Positions 12,204 to 22,826 of a stretch of DNA of 64,000 nucleotides are shown here, in pieces (position 1 is the stretch's first letter; each line of letters opens with the position of its first letter). A model generated the notes under the pieces. It saw only the letters and a list, made by a program, of their open reading frames with translations. It was not told the origin of the DNA and did no database searches. The position numbers and the translations under genes are program-made. The stretch is from Mycocentrospora acerina (Eukaryota > Ascomycota > Dothideomycetes > Pleosporales): NCBI GenBank assembly GCA_022701365.1, contig JAKUHH010000092.1:1-64000 (forward strand). The letters run 5' to 3'.

Positions 12204-12673
12204 TCAACAACAACGTCCGCTTCCCACATATGATTTTTCCATCTCCATCTCCATCTCTATCTCCATCTCCGCATCCCACACATTAGCCATATCCGCCCAA
12301 TCGCCTGTCTCATACCCGCATTCACGTCCCGCCGTCAATATCGGGAAGTTGAAACAAACACATGACTCGCACCCCATCCTAGTAGCGCATCCAGCCTCCT
12401 TCACCACCCACGGTTTGAAACACATTCCGACTGCCGCGTCATCTCCACAAAAACCGCAAATTGGCGGTGCTTACTTGGAGGGGGCCGAGACCTAGGTTGA
12501 GGCTGGGTGATTGATTAAGGAGGGTCAAGCTTTTGTGAGAGCTGGGCGTCAACATTGAACTGAAGGTCGAATGTAAGTGCTGGAGAAAGATGTAGCGATG
12601 CAGTGCTGTCGTCTTGTAGGACACGCATAGTTCCTTCTGGGAGAACGCGTAAATTTTCCCATGGAGATACCAT
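12204..12673 (-). CDS. Small cysteine-rich protein, possibly a pseudogene
   Basis: I do not recognise it. Proposed exons 12554-12673, 12475-12502 and 12204-12430 give 124 residues. The first part reads MVSPWENLRVLPEGTM and contains LHLSPALTFDLQFN. The second part carries a cysteine cluster (MCFKPW, GCATRMGCESCVC, GRECGYE) and ends in a Glu/Met repeat coded by a TCTCCA-type microsatellite. The second intron (GTAAGC...GGCAG) is convincing. The first is less so: its donor is GTTGAC, and if it is not spliced the same frame stays open except for one TAA, which could be a CAA to TAA mutation. No signal peptide is visible. It lies convergent to the helicase gene and about 80 bp from the RIP-mutated element. 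Confidence 0.42.
12239..12270. repeat. TCCATC hexanucleotide microsatellite
   Basis: About five copies of tccatc/tctcca. On the minus strand it encodes the alternating Glu-Met run at the C-terminus of the cysteine-rich ORF, so its length would vary the protein without shifting the frame. Confidence 0.8.
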
Positions 12674-12749
12674 TGATATAGGTTGGTAGGGTCTTGAATC
12701 GGAATTAATCTGCGACGTCCACCTGAGTAATCGTGAGATTAACGGCTTG

Positions 12750-13366
12750 CGTGTCTGTGCGCGTAACGCCCGGATTCGCGTGACGCCCTGTTTTGACTTA
12801 GGATTGTTAGAAGTCTAAGTAGCTATAAGGTAAACAAAGCTTATACAAGATATTAAATATTAACTTAAAATTAACAAAAAATAAAAATTATACTAATAAT
12901 ATATAATAGATGTAGATGCTAGTTAAAAAAGCTATCTTACTTAATTAAAAGTTAGTTTTATAGTTTATAAAATCTTTTTACTTAAAATTAAGTTATTTAG
13001 TTATTTTCTAAATTTAATTAATACTAAACTCTTTATAATCTTATAGTATTTATATTTTAAAAACTAAAAAGGTTTCTTATGAACTTTACTAAAAGATTAT
13101 TATAAAGAAACTAGATTTAAAAAGTTAAAATATATAGTAGTTATTAAATCTAACTTTATTTATAATAAATTAAGTTCTTTAGAGAATTAATACTTAATTT
13201 ATCAGTCTTATTTATTTAAGAAGCTTTCTAAACTTTAGTATTAATAGTTTTTTTAAATTATCTTACATAAAATTATCTTAGTATCTTTAAATTGCACTAT
13301 TTTTCTTAGTCTCTCTAGTAAATACACAGGCACCATGCGAATCCAGGCGTCACGCGCATGGACACG
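12750..13366. mobile_element. RIP-degraded short inverted-repeat transposable element
   Basis: The left end (12750-12788, reading cgtgtctgtgcgcgtaacgc...) and the reverse complement of the right end (13328-13366, cgtgtccatgcgcgtgacgc...) align over 39 positions with 8 differences, all of them C/T or G/A transitions. The roughly 540 bp between them are extremely AT-rich with no ORF. This is the expected look of a small DNA transposon (a MITE or a deleted Tc1/mariner- or Fot1-like copy) mutated by RIP. No clear target-site duplication is seen next to the repeats, so the outer limits are uncertain by a few bases. The element sits about 290 bp upstream of the rhamnogalacturonase start codon. Confidence 0.75.
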
Positions 13367-13652
13367 GGTACCCGCTGATTACTTGCGGATTTGGATATTT
13401 CCCGAGGGCGATCTACACCGGGATTATTCTTCTGCATACATAGTACATGTGTCTCGGTCTCGGTCTCAACTCTCTTTTATTAATTCATCGCCTTTTCGAT
13501 TCTCAGTCGCTCTTTCTGCTCGTCACTCGTTCTCCAATCTGAGGGCTTGCTCATCGTCACTCGTTTTTTCTTGTTCCCATTCTTTTTTAATCCCAAGTCA
13601 CTCATTCCTACCTGCTGTGCAGGTTTCAACCCCCTACGCTCCTTCCAAAACT

Positions 13653-15301
13653 ATGCATTTCTCTCAACTATTCCTGACGGCTACGGCCCTCCTTTCTCCG
13701 GCCCTTGCCCAACTTTCCGGCAAAGTCGGCCCCCTTACTACGCATGCGGTCAAATCTGCGAAGAAAACATGCAATGTGCTGAACTATGGTGGTAAAGCAG
13801 ACAAGGCTACGGATCTCGGTCCTGCGCTGCTCTCTGCTTTTGCAGCGTGCAAAACCGGTGGAACAGTTGTTGTACCCACGGGCGAGTATGTGATGAAGAC
13901 GCTTGCGACGTTTGAAAGCGGCAAGGCGTGGGCGCTGCAGCTTGATGGCACGATTTATTGGACGGGCACTGGAGCTGGAAATATCTTGTTTGTGAGGAAT
14001 GCGAATGATTTTGAGCTGTTTAGCAGTAATGGCAAGGGGGCCGTTCAAGGTAAGTCGTCTTTTGTTGTGGAGGCTGTGCTTCTCCTTTGGGGGCACAAGA
14101 CTTGCTATGTTTGGGGTCAACAGTACAGGAGTGCACCGAGAGGTGACAAAATGTCTTGTACTTCAGCTGGACACCGTGACACAGATTTTAATATGTTGTA
14201 GTGTGCTAACTGGACGTAGGAAATGGCTACAAAGAGCATGTTAACGGCAAGAGAGATGGTGCACGTCTGCTTCGTGTTGAGCAGAGTACCAACTTCTCTG
14301 TTCACGATATCGTTCTTGTTGATGCACCAATGTAAGATTGTTCGATCCTCTTCAGGAGTCCAAACTGACGGAAAAGGTTTCACTTCGTCATCACAAAGTC
14401 CTCAAACGGCGAAGCCTACAATATGGTATAGATCTCCGAGTTATAAATCATGTTTTATGTGCTAACCTGCAGTCCAGGTTATTCGTGGTGGTGATTGGGG
14501 AGGTCTCGATGGTGTCGACGTAGTCGGCACAAACATCTGGATTCACGACGTCCGTATCCGCCTTCCACATATACGATCTCCAACTGACAAATCCTTCAGA
14601 TTGCTGTCACAAACAAGGACGAGTGCGTCACTGTAAAGTCTCCCTCCTCCAACGTTCTCGTCGAGAACATCCACTGCAACATCAGCGGTGGCTGCGGCAT
14701 TGGATCCCTGGGAATCGACACGGCAATCTCTTCGGTCATCTACCGCAACATCTACACCTGGAAGTCCAACCAAATGATGATGGTCAAGGGTAACGGTGGA
14801 AGCGGTTACGTCGAAGACATCCTCTTCGAGAACTTCTCTGGTCATGGCAACGCATACTCAGCAAACATCGATCAGTACTGGACGAGCATGAAGACTCTGA
14901 CTGGAAATGGTGTGCAGCTCAGCAATGTCACTTTCAAAAACTGGAAGGGCACCATGGCCGATGGATCAACGCGCGGACCTGTCAAGATTGCCTGTGCAGA
15001 TGGAGCACCGTGCACGGATATTAAGATCCAGGATTTGGCCATGTGGACAGAGAAGGGCAGCAAGATGGTGTCAGTCTGCCGATCTGGATATGGATCTGGT
15101 GTTTGCCTTAAGAGCGGCACCGGAAAGTCGTACGCGACTACCTCAATGACGCAAACCACCGTGCCGACTGGATATGCGGCCCCGAGCATGAAGGAGAATC
15201 TTGCGACGGCCTGGGGAACTGCAAACAGCATCCCGATTCCAACACTACAGCCGAGTTATTACCCTGGAATTGCGCCAGTCAGTAAGCTGGCAGGACAGTA
15301 G
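13653..15301 (+). CDS. rhgA: Secreted rhamnogalacturonase, GH28 family
   Basis: Endo-acting pectinase that hydrolyses the rhamnogalacturonan I backbone in plant cell walls. Exons 13653-14049, 14220-14331, 14377-14425, 14478-14549 and 14600-15301 sum to 1332 nt, giving 443 residues, the usual size. A signal peptide is clear (MHFSQLFLTATALLSPALA, then QL). The protein resembles Aspergillus RhgA rather than polygalacturonases: KTCNVLNYGGKADKATDLG, GGLDGVDV, NKDECVTVKSPSSN, SGGCGIGSLG, ending in the conserved cysteine-rich block. The beta-helix repeats run through the middle. Intron 4 uses a weaker GTCCGT donor but restores IHD/IAVTNKDEC. The open frame extends upstream to 13335, inside the transposon repeat, but the signal peptide at 13653 sets the start. 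Likely induced by plant cell wall material, as is known for the family. Confidence 0.93.
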
Positions 15302-16178
15302 GGTGGGAAGAAAGGGGGGGTCAGGTCTTGGACTTTTTTGTCAGAACGAGAGTCGGTTGTACACTTCAGAGCTCACCTATATTGTTATGTATATTTTTTA
15401 TCCAAGTTCTCGCATTGTTGCGAGACTTAAACGAATATCACAATACGAGCAGTCTTACTTTCACTATATAATATCGAATCTCAAGGTTTAGTCACCAGCA
15501 TGCACCAAATTGACTTCGTTGTTTCGCAGAGAGCTTGTCTCCAAGATTTCTAGTAATCATTTCGTGCCCGTAGGTTCCTATGCGTGAATACTTAGGGTGC
15601 TGATGAATTTTGGAACTTGATCAGCTCGAATGGATGCCAACTGAAACGATATGTGCTGGTCTCCAGTAGCGCATATTCCAAGCAGGATGAGAGTGTCTTA
15701 CTTAGAATCTCACAATACAGCGAGATTTTTTCTGCTAGCTGTTGAGCGTAGGGCCTTATCTCTATCTGCTCATACATATGCAGCCAGGGAGCTTGTCAAT
15801 AAGTCACCTGTCCATTCCATGTGTGTCCGCTGTTGGAGAGGTTCATATCGTTTTTCACAATTTACCATAAATCATTTATGATCAAGCTAGGCTTCTCATG
15901 TCTGTTGTTCGTTGTCACTCAGTTTCGCAATTGGGAGAGTTGTGCCAACCTCACGCAGCGCCTGTTTCAGGAACATGGACAACGCCATACTTGACAAGTT
16001 CCAGAATACGATACGATACAAGTGACCGCGGCTATAGCTGCTATGCTTATAAATGCGCAGTCTTGTCAAATGCTATATGTACACTGAGATCCCATGTACT
16101 TTTTGTCGCGAACGAAAGACAACACAAAACCTTCTCCGCAGATATTTCCACTAGATCTCAAATTTAAATCATCATAAT
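15302..16178. other. Intergenic region between two secreted-protein genes
   Basis: No gene is supported. It contains the 3' end of the rhamnogalacturonase transcript and the promoter of the PEBP-like gene. No repeats or motifs stand out. Confidence 0.4.
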
Positions 16179-16866
16179 ATGCATTTCACTACGTCAATTC
16201 TTGTCACAGCCCTGGCTGGCTATGTTCAAGCTCAGACCCCTAAAGGCTTTACGCCTTCAGTTAATACAAAGCTGGATGTAGATTTTAACACAACATTAGT
16301 CACATCGCCAGGCCAGTTGCTGACAAAAGCTCGTAAGTGATTTTAATTTTCATTCAGCGAATGAGTTCTAACCTCAAACAGAAACCGCAAGCCAACCGCA
16401 AATCGCTCTCGACAGCACCAAGCTGAGCGCAAACCAGTCCTATATTTTCGTCATGGTCGATTTGGACGTACCTCCAGCAGCAGGAGAAACCAAACGCCGC
16501 GTTTTGCTCCACGCTATGAATACTGGCTTCAAAGCGACTCAGAAAGCGCTCAACGGATCTGCGACACTACTTGCTTCGTCTGACAAAGGACCTGCACCTT
16601 ATTTTGGCCCGGGTCCTCCAGCAACTGACACTATTCCCCATCGATACGTCCAAATGCTGTTCCAACAGCCGGCCAATTTCAGTTTGAGCACAGCAGACTT
16701 TGCGGACACAGCGGCGAGATTCAACTTTGATGTCCCCTCGTTCATGGCAAAGAATGGCGTGAGTGCGCCTGTAGGCGCCAATTTTATCACTGTGGATGGA
16801 AGGGCGAGTGCAAGCGGAAGTGGAGCTTCAAAGCCTGGTGCTGGCGCCACAAAGGCCATACTGTAG
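16179..16866 (+). CDS. Secreted phosphatidylethanolamine-binding protein-like protein
   Basis: Exons 16179-16332 and 16382-16866, split by a 49-nt intron (GTAAGT...AACAG), give 212 residues. A signal peptide is present (MHFTTSILVTALAGYVQA, cut before QT). The middle has PEBP features: YIFVMVDLDVPPA, where the family has the D-P-D-P type sequence, then RVLLHAMNTGF, PPATDTIPHRYVQMLFQQP (family HRY block) and FNFDVPSFMAKNG. The tail is Ser/Gly/Ala-rich but lacks a clear hydrophobic GPI-attachment end, so I read it as secreted rather than anchored. Fungal members of this group are extracellular and their ligand is not established. It follows the secreted pectinase in the same orientation. Confidence 0.85.
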
Positions 16867-17722
16867 ATCTTCATGTTTGTTTCGAACGAATTAAAATGTC
16901 AAATATTGTGGCTGTACAGGTGAAGAAGTAGATGTTTGTCTATAGAAGAGCAAGATTACTAGAGGTTTCGTGGTGTAGTTGTAACATTTAACAGTTTGAG
17001 CTTTTTCAGCCTCTCTACTTGAAAAGCTTGAACTGACTAAGAAAGGACTTAAGCTCACATTTTAGCCTCTATTTGGCAAGGGACTTTTTCATCGCAACTT
17101 ACCTGCCCCCATCCCCCAACCAACCATTTCTTGCAACAGACTCAACTAAGCAATTTCGGCTGATAGATGATAATATAAAGCAATTTTTCTGGAGTTTATG
17201 ACTTCACATGCTTTTTTGAAGAAACTGGAAAAGTTTCGGGAATAAGATCGTGTTCCTGAGCATAACAGTTTGAGCTGAGGTAGAATTTATAACCTTTTAA
17301 GTCTGAAATATCTTTGGAAGTGGCCAAGCCTCCCTGTTAGAGCATTATGAGTTGAGACTGTTGAAAGTTCAGGCAAATTCGAAAGATGGCATGTAGACAG
17401 ATAGATCGTGGGCCTGGTAATTCTGGCAGTGATTTTAGGTCAGTGAGACCACGCACCGAAATGGGAACGAAAGTTAAATCGAAACAAAGTATGAAATATC
17501 TCAGTGAAAAGAACCCGAGATTTCAGTGATGAAATCGTTCAACGAGTCTTTGTTAAAAAACAGTAAAATCCGCAGTTGCACTCCCTACGTCTAATCAATA
17601 ACAAACTATTGTGAAAACATAAAGTACGTCTCCCTATTCCTTTTTCAACACCGCTCTATTCTTCTTACCCTTATTTGACAAGACCTTAGTTTCCTTCCTA
17701 AATCACCTGACTTACCAACCTG
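16867..17722. other. Intergenic region
   Basis: Moderately AT-rich, with no ORF worth reporting. The sequence aacagtttgagct occurs twice (near 16988 and 17265) within this stretch, without obvious further structure. The last part is pyrimidine-rich (17635-17700) and is probably the promoter of the next gene. Confidence 0.35.
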
Positions 17723-18274
17723 ATGACCATGGAAAACCTAGAAAACAGAACTCGGCGCTCAGGAGCGCGACAAAAGTCTCCCACGATTACGGTAACACAT
17801 TCCTACTTTCAATCTGTGCTCAACACGTTCGGCGAAGGCCTCACCACAGCCTACCATGAAGAAGTCGAGTCACACTTTGTCTCTGAGATGACTAAACTTA
17901 AAGAAGCTCACGCACAAGAGCTCGCTGCCCAAGAAAAACGACTTGCTAGAATCCGGATTCACCACGCCTGTGAAATGGAACAACTACGAAAGGAGCATGA
18001 TTCAGAGATTGACATCGTTATATTGGAGTACAGCGAGCTTGCTGACAAGCTGTGGAGAGAACATCAGATGATGCTTCCTGCAGAGAAAACTAATAACAAA
18101 ACATTTGAGGGTGTGGTATGGTGTGCGCAGACGGCGGGGGAGGTGGTGTCAGGTGTAAAGAAGGCCAGAGAAGCAGTCCGGAACATTCGGGAGGTTTATG
18201 AGAAGAAAAGAAGGGACGCGAAGAGGCTGAAGGCGGATAAACAAAAAGACAAACTGGGTATAGAACGACGATGA
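17723..18274 (+). CDS. Coiled-coil protein of unknown function (183 aa)
   Basis: Single-exon ORF of 183 residues. I recognise no family. After a basic N-terminus (ENRTRRSGARQKSP), residues 45 to about 115 are strongly heptad-like and charged (EEVESHFVSEMTKLKEAHAQ, EKRLARIRIHHACEMEQLRK), consistent with a coiled coil. The C-terminus is Lys/Arg-rich (YEKKRRDAKRLKADKQ), which could act as a nuclear signal or bind nucleic acid. A good promoter-like pyrimidine stretch precedes the ATG. It converges on the minus-strand gene ending at 18460, with 185 bp between them. Likely a real, lineage-restricted gene. Confidence 0.6.
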   Translation: MTMENLENRTRRSGARQKSPTITVTHSYFQSVLNTFGEGLTTAYHEEVESHFVSEMTKLKEAHAQELAAQEKRLARIRIHHACEMEQLRKEHDSEIDIVILEYSELADKLWREHQMMLPAEKTNNKTFEGVVWCAQTAGEVVSGVKKAREAVRNIREVYEKKRRDAKRLKADKQKDKLGIERR

Positions 18275-18459
18275 TTTAATTGAAGTAGTTGGATTGACGG
18301 TCAGAACTACTTAATCAATGTTCAAACCATTCATTGGGCAATCTCACAGTCACTCATCAGGTCCTATCGACCTGTGTGATACAGAAGTACTACGAGCTCG
18401 AAATGTTCGCCGCATTATTCACTAGTCCCCAATTGTAACTAGTATGACCACCTGTTCAC

Positions 18460-21285
18460 TTAATTCCTCCTCACCACCGTAACAGTTGGCCCTTTCTTTT
18501 TCGCTTTAGTCTCAGAAGTCTTCCTCTCGATCTTCCTCTTCTTTTTCGCCTGCAACACATTGACGTTTGTCTCCCTTCCGCGCTTGACACCTAGACTTGT
18601 CTTACTCTCATTTACCTTACTAGCACTTTGCTTATCCTGGCTCTTCGCATTTGTTAACTTCGCTTTGCCCATCTCCTTAATGTCAAATTCCTTGGGTTTC
18701 CTCGGACCTCTGAGAACTCCCTTATCTGAACGTTCCGTCTTAGCCTTCGGTTCCGGTTTGAGCAACCCATGCTCTTTGATATAGTATATGATATCGAGCG
18801 CTACATCGCAAAACTCTTGCGCCCCACGGATTAGTTTGAGAGATTTCTTGTTGCTCTGCATACCCGCTCGCCAGCGATCCACAACTTCGAAGAAAATCTC
18901 GTCAACATCAGCGTCTTTTGCATCATACAATCTTTCATAAGCCTTATCTCCCGATCCGTGCTGACGTGGTACTGAAGACTGCAGCGATCCGAATCCGAGT
19001 TCATCGCCAATTTCGAACTGAACATAAGATTCGATCACCATAAGAGCAATAGTATGAAAATTAAGCACTGCTTGTGCAGGTGCAGAGTCAGGTGTAGATA
19101 AAGCTCGCTGACCTGGAAGGAACAAATTGAGTAGAAGATGGTGTTCCTGGTCTGCATGCTCGGGGGAAAGGATGACTTCTTCACGGACGAGGTTTGGTAT
19201 CGAGACTTTCGCGATTGGCAGTTCATCCTCACCGATGGACGGTTGGTATTGCGCTTCGAATTTTGGAAGTTTCCAAGATATATTCTCTAAGGAAGACGGA
19301 CCGGCAAGCAAAGGAACCTGTAAGGGGGTAGATAGTGGCTGATGTATTGTGACAGGATTCTGGGAGGGCCTGTCCTTCAACTCGATAGATTCGCCTTGAT
19401 CTTTATGTTAATTAGTCAAATTAGCCAATGGTTAACGCTTGGATTGATTTGATACTGAGTTATTCGAACTTTACGTACCTTGATTCGTGAGAGAAGGGGG
19501 GCGCTTTACACGCAATCGAAGGGGCTCGTCGTCATCGGTACTATCCTCTCCACGCTCTTGCTCCATTTTAACTACGTTAGTCGGTACGATTGAATTTCTG
19601 TTCGCTAGTTTGAGATGTGATTCTGTTTGGAGAGAAATAAAAGGTAGGGGAGCCTGCCTGAATAATTTAGGTTCGCTCGAACCAAATTGTTTAGCAGTTT
19701 GAATCAATGACGCCTGGTTGGAAGATCCCTGAGGGTTTTGAAGCCGTAGATTATCAATAGCATTTTGGTCAGTAGTAAGATTTTGATGCCCAAGTCGTAT
19801 ACTACTTTGTTTCATCATCGGCGTGTACGCCTCAGAGAGACCTGTCGCTCCGTTGCACTCAAAGTTATTCCGAAAGTGAAAGTCGGCTCGTTGTACGCAG
19901 TGCTCGTTGTCTCTTTCATTATGTATCGCGCCCTGTGTACTTCCACTATGACCCATATTGTAGCCATGAGGATCATAGATATTGGCAAGTTGTTGCATAT
20001 ATTGATCAGAGCGTCCGTATTGGTGAGAGCCAAAATCCATGCTGAATTGGTGTAGTTTGGGGACCAGGTTCTGGACATTATTTCCGACGTCAGATGACTG
20101 ATGGGGATGGTCTGGCGGGTGCTGAGATAACTTCGAACCCGCGGTCTGCAACTGTGATAATAGACAAGCGGTTCTATCTTTAGAAGAATGGAGTCTTTCA
20201 CGCCGGCTTGAACCATTGGCCCCATTCCCATTGACTCCTCTATCAGCCCAAGGTTCAAGGTCTTCATCTTGCTCACGGTCACGTTGTTGTAGGTCTCGAT
20301 CATCGACAGTATTCTCGCTGAGAAACCGCTCCATAGAATCAGTACGAAAAAAGTCATAGTTGTCGTCCTCGTCTTCAACATTGTCAATATCGTCGTAGTC
20401 GTTCTTGTTGAAAAAGTAACGTTCATTAATCTTTTCATTTCGTCCGGCAATTTTGGTTCTACTTGCAGTTGACTCTGCATTGCTACGCTGATGCTTAAAG
20501 CCAAGCCAAGCCTCAACCTGAAGTTTTTCAGCGCAACTATCAAATTGTTGTTTGCGAAATTCCAGTTCTTGTCCGATTCGTAATCCTTGGTATGCATCTT
20601 GTAAGGTAAGAGCGGACTCGCTCGGGTTTCTGTGTTGATCGTTCGAGATGGTGTCGCATGGTTCAACTGAGGGGACAAAATCATTCGGGTCCGGCTTCTG
20701 TTTCGTAAAAGGATTTGATTCCTTCGTAAAAGTGAATTCATTCAAAAGTGCTTGCTGAGCGACAGGGATCGGAGGCGGGCTTGGTTTTGAGATCGGAGTA
20801 GCACTCGACGGGCGGTTCTGATGAGAATGTTCGCCGCCTTCGTGATTGATTATTACTTGTTCAAGCTGTTTCTCCAAAGGCTTTTTGCCAAATTGATCCT
20901 CAGCTTGTTCCTCCATCAGCTCCCTAGACATTCGGTCTCCCGTCGTGTGATCGATTTCCTGCTCTGCAACCTGCAACTCGTACATTGCTACTCTTGCGTT
21001 GTCGTGTCCTATAGGAAAGTTAGTGCCCACGTAAGTGATAGCCTCGCAGTAGCCGCTGATTCCGTGATCTGACTTTCCTTCGTCTTGTTCATGAAGTTGT
21101 GCTTTTAGCTCACTCTTGCGGACCATGACGCTTTTGTCTACTATTTGCGAGAACTGGAGAGCGTTGTGGAAGTTTCGTAGTAAGCCAGAGTAAGATAGAT
21201 ACTTCTTTAGTGATTTGTAATGTGTAACTAGCCACTCTGTTTTAACAAAATTGACGAGGTGAGAGGTGAGTCCAGGTTGTTGCAA
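18460..21285 (-). CDS. Large disordered protein of unknown function (about 915 aa, 5' end unresolved)
   Basis: Two long ORFs join across a 78-nt intron (donor GTACGT at 19478, acceptor AAAG before 19400): exons 19479-21285 and 18460-19400, 2748 nt in frame. The N-terminal about 150 residues look folded and helical (WLVTHYKSLKKYLSYSGLLR, KSELKAQLHEQDE). The middle is low-complexity, with acidic (DDIDNVEDEDD) and Gln/His/Asn-rich parts. The C-terminal part has a compact segment (LNLFLPGQRALSTP, EVVDRWRAGMQSNKKSLKL) and a very basic tail (KKKRKIERKTS) like a nuclear localisation signal. The first codon in this frame is not ATG. Either a 5' exon lies upstream or translation starts at the internal ATG at 21126. 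No domain is recognised; the composition suggests a nuclear protein. Confidence 0.62.
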
Positions 21286-21905
21286 ATGGAGAGACGTTAG
21301 ATCAAGGCTGATTTGTAGGCCATTAAAGGCTAGTGCTCTTATACTGTGGCAACAAGGCCGCCTTTACCTTGAATCTTGTCGTTTCTGTTTGAGCTTCACT
21401 GTTTAGTTGGTAACCGTGCCCTTGAGTCACAGTCAACGAAAATGATAATGCAACTCGATTGATTGAAACCTTGAGGTACGCGAAGATTGGCTAAGAGCCG
21501 GTGGGTTTAGTTTTAAGCTGTATAGGACAATGATGTTCTGAGTGCGGCGAACGATTTGCACGGTGAAGGCGCAGTGCACAGATATTGCGACAATAAGACA
21601 GCCTTGGACTCAGAATGTATATTCACGACACTCTGTACGCATGCGTTACTGAATACAGGATGAGAAACTACGGTGAGTTTCGAAGCGTAATAGTGAAGCG
21701 CGCGATTTTGTGAGGGAGGAGAAGCGGTAATCAGGTGCTGCGTGGATATGACTTCGGATGCGCCTATTTCAAAGGCGGATTCACTTCACGTAGTGTACAC
21801 AATATAGCTTTATCAGAGAACACAGCTCTTTGAGATAGAGCCTAATGTATGTGAAATTCGGTGTCATTCTTGACCCTGCGCATTACAGTATTCTCAGGCT
21901 TATGC
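21286..21905. other. Intergenic region, possible 5' exon of the upstream-lacking gene
   Basis: The minus-strand frame of the 915-aa gene stays open to about 21345 without an ATG, so an unplaced first exon may lie here. The rest would be promoter plus the 3' flank of cfd1. Nothing else was recognised. Confidence 0.35.
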
Positions 21906-22826
21906 TTAACTTCTAGTTTTGATGTCGTCTACCAATCGTGTCACAAATCCATCGAACATTGGTGCCAATGAACAGTCTCGATATTTGTCCACCAGCAGTC
22001 CGTCACCTCCTTGTCCACCTGTAACCTCTTTCCCCTCAACAATTGTGCCCTTCGGATATATCGGTCTCGTACCCTCCTCAATCAATTGTACAAATGCAGG
22101 ATCAATGGGTACACTCCCCAAAAATGGCACTTCAAAATCTCTCGCCATGACTTGTCCTCCCCCTTTCGAAAATACATTTGTGCATTCACTGCAATTTGGA
22201 CAAACAAATCCAGCCATATTTTCCACCACACCCAGAACCCTGATACCTGTCTTTTTGCAGAAATTGAGTTCTTTCTTAACATCTGAGATGGAGATCGCTT
22301 GGGGTGTTGTGACGACAACAGCACCAGCGAGCTGATTCGTCCCAGCAGTTTGCTTCAAAAGAGTTTCTAGCAGTGAGATATGCTCATCTGAGGTACCAGG
22401 CGGTGTATCGATGAGCAAATAATCGAGGCGTGGCCAGAGCACATCGGTGAGAAACTGGCGTACCATGGCTGTTTTCTTGGGTCCGCGCCAGATGACAGCA
22501 TCGCTGCGAGAGGCGAGAATGAAACCTAGGGACATGCATGATAGCTCTCCTACCTCCTGCCCGCCATCTTTGTCTGTTTGTGTAGCCAACTTCTGCCGTC
22601 CATGCACTTCTACTGGTATCCAACCACCTGGCGCCTGCCTGACCTTTTTCTCTTCTATCCCGAAGAACCGCGGTATAGAAGGACCTGTAAGATCGATGTC
22701 TAAGACACCGACTGTGTGGCCTTGCAGCGAGAGTGTGAGGGCAAGCTGGGTTGTGATGCTGGACTTGCCTACCCCGCCTTTGCCGGAGAGGACGAGTACG
22801 ATGTTCTGGACGTTCTCGAGTGGCAT
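21906..22826 (-). CDS. cfd1: Cytosolic Fe-S cluster assembly scaffold Cfd1 (NUBP2)
   Basis: P-loop ATPase of the Mrp/NBP35 family that forms the scaffold complex with Nbp35 for cytosolic and nuclear iron-sulfur proteins. Single exon, 306 residues. The deviant Walker A GKGGVGKSS spans residues 15-23, DIDLTGPSIPR follows at 43-53, the DTPPGTSDEH motif is at 140-149, and the cluster-ligating CPNC pair is Cys209 and Cys212. It lacks the N-terminal four-cysteine ferredoxin-like motif of Nbp35, which makes it Cfd1 rather than Nbp35. The start is fixed by MPLENVQNIVLVLSGKGG. About 80 residues in, an insertion (RQKLATQTDKDGGQEVG) sits where other family members are shorter. Confidence 0.95.
   Translation of the reverse strand: MPLENVQNIVLVLSGKGGVGKSSITTQLALTLSLQGHTVGVLDIDLTGPSIPRFFGIEEKKVRQAPGGWIPVEVHGRQKLATQTDKDGGQEVGELSCMSLGFILASRSDAVIWRGPKKTAMVRQFLTDVLWPRLDYLLIDTPPGTSDEHISLLETLLKQTAGTNQLAGAVVVTTPQAISISDVKKELNFCKKTGIRVLGVVENMAGFVCPNCSECTNVFSKGGGQVMARDFEVPFLGSVPIDPAFVQLIEEGTRPIYPKGTIVEGKEVTGGQGGDGLLVDKYRDCSLAPMFDGFVTRLVDDIKTRS

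Noticed and set aside
13335..13652. N-terminal extension of the rhamnogalacturonase ORF
   Set aside because: It begins inside the transposon terminal repeat and is Ser-rich non-conserved leader; the signal peptide at 13653 marks the true start.
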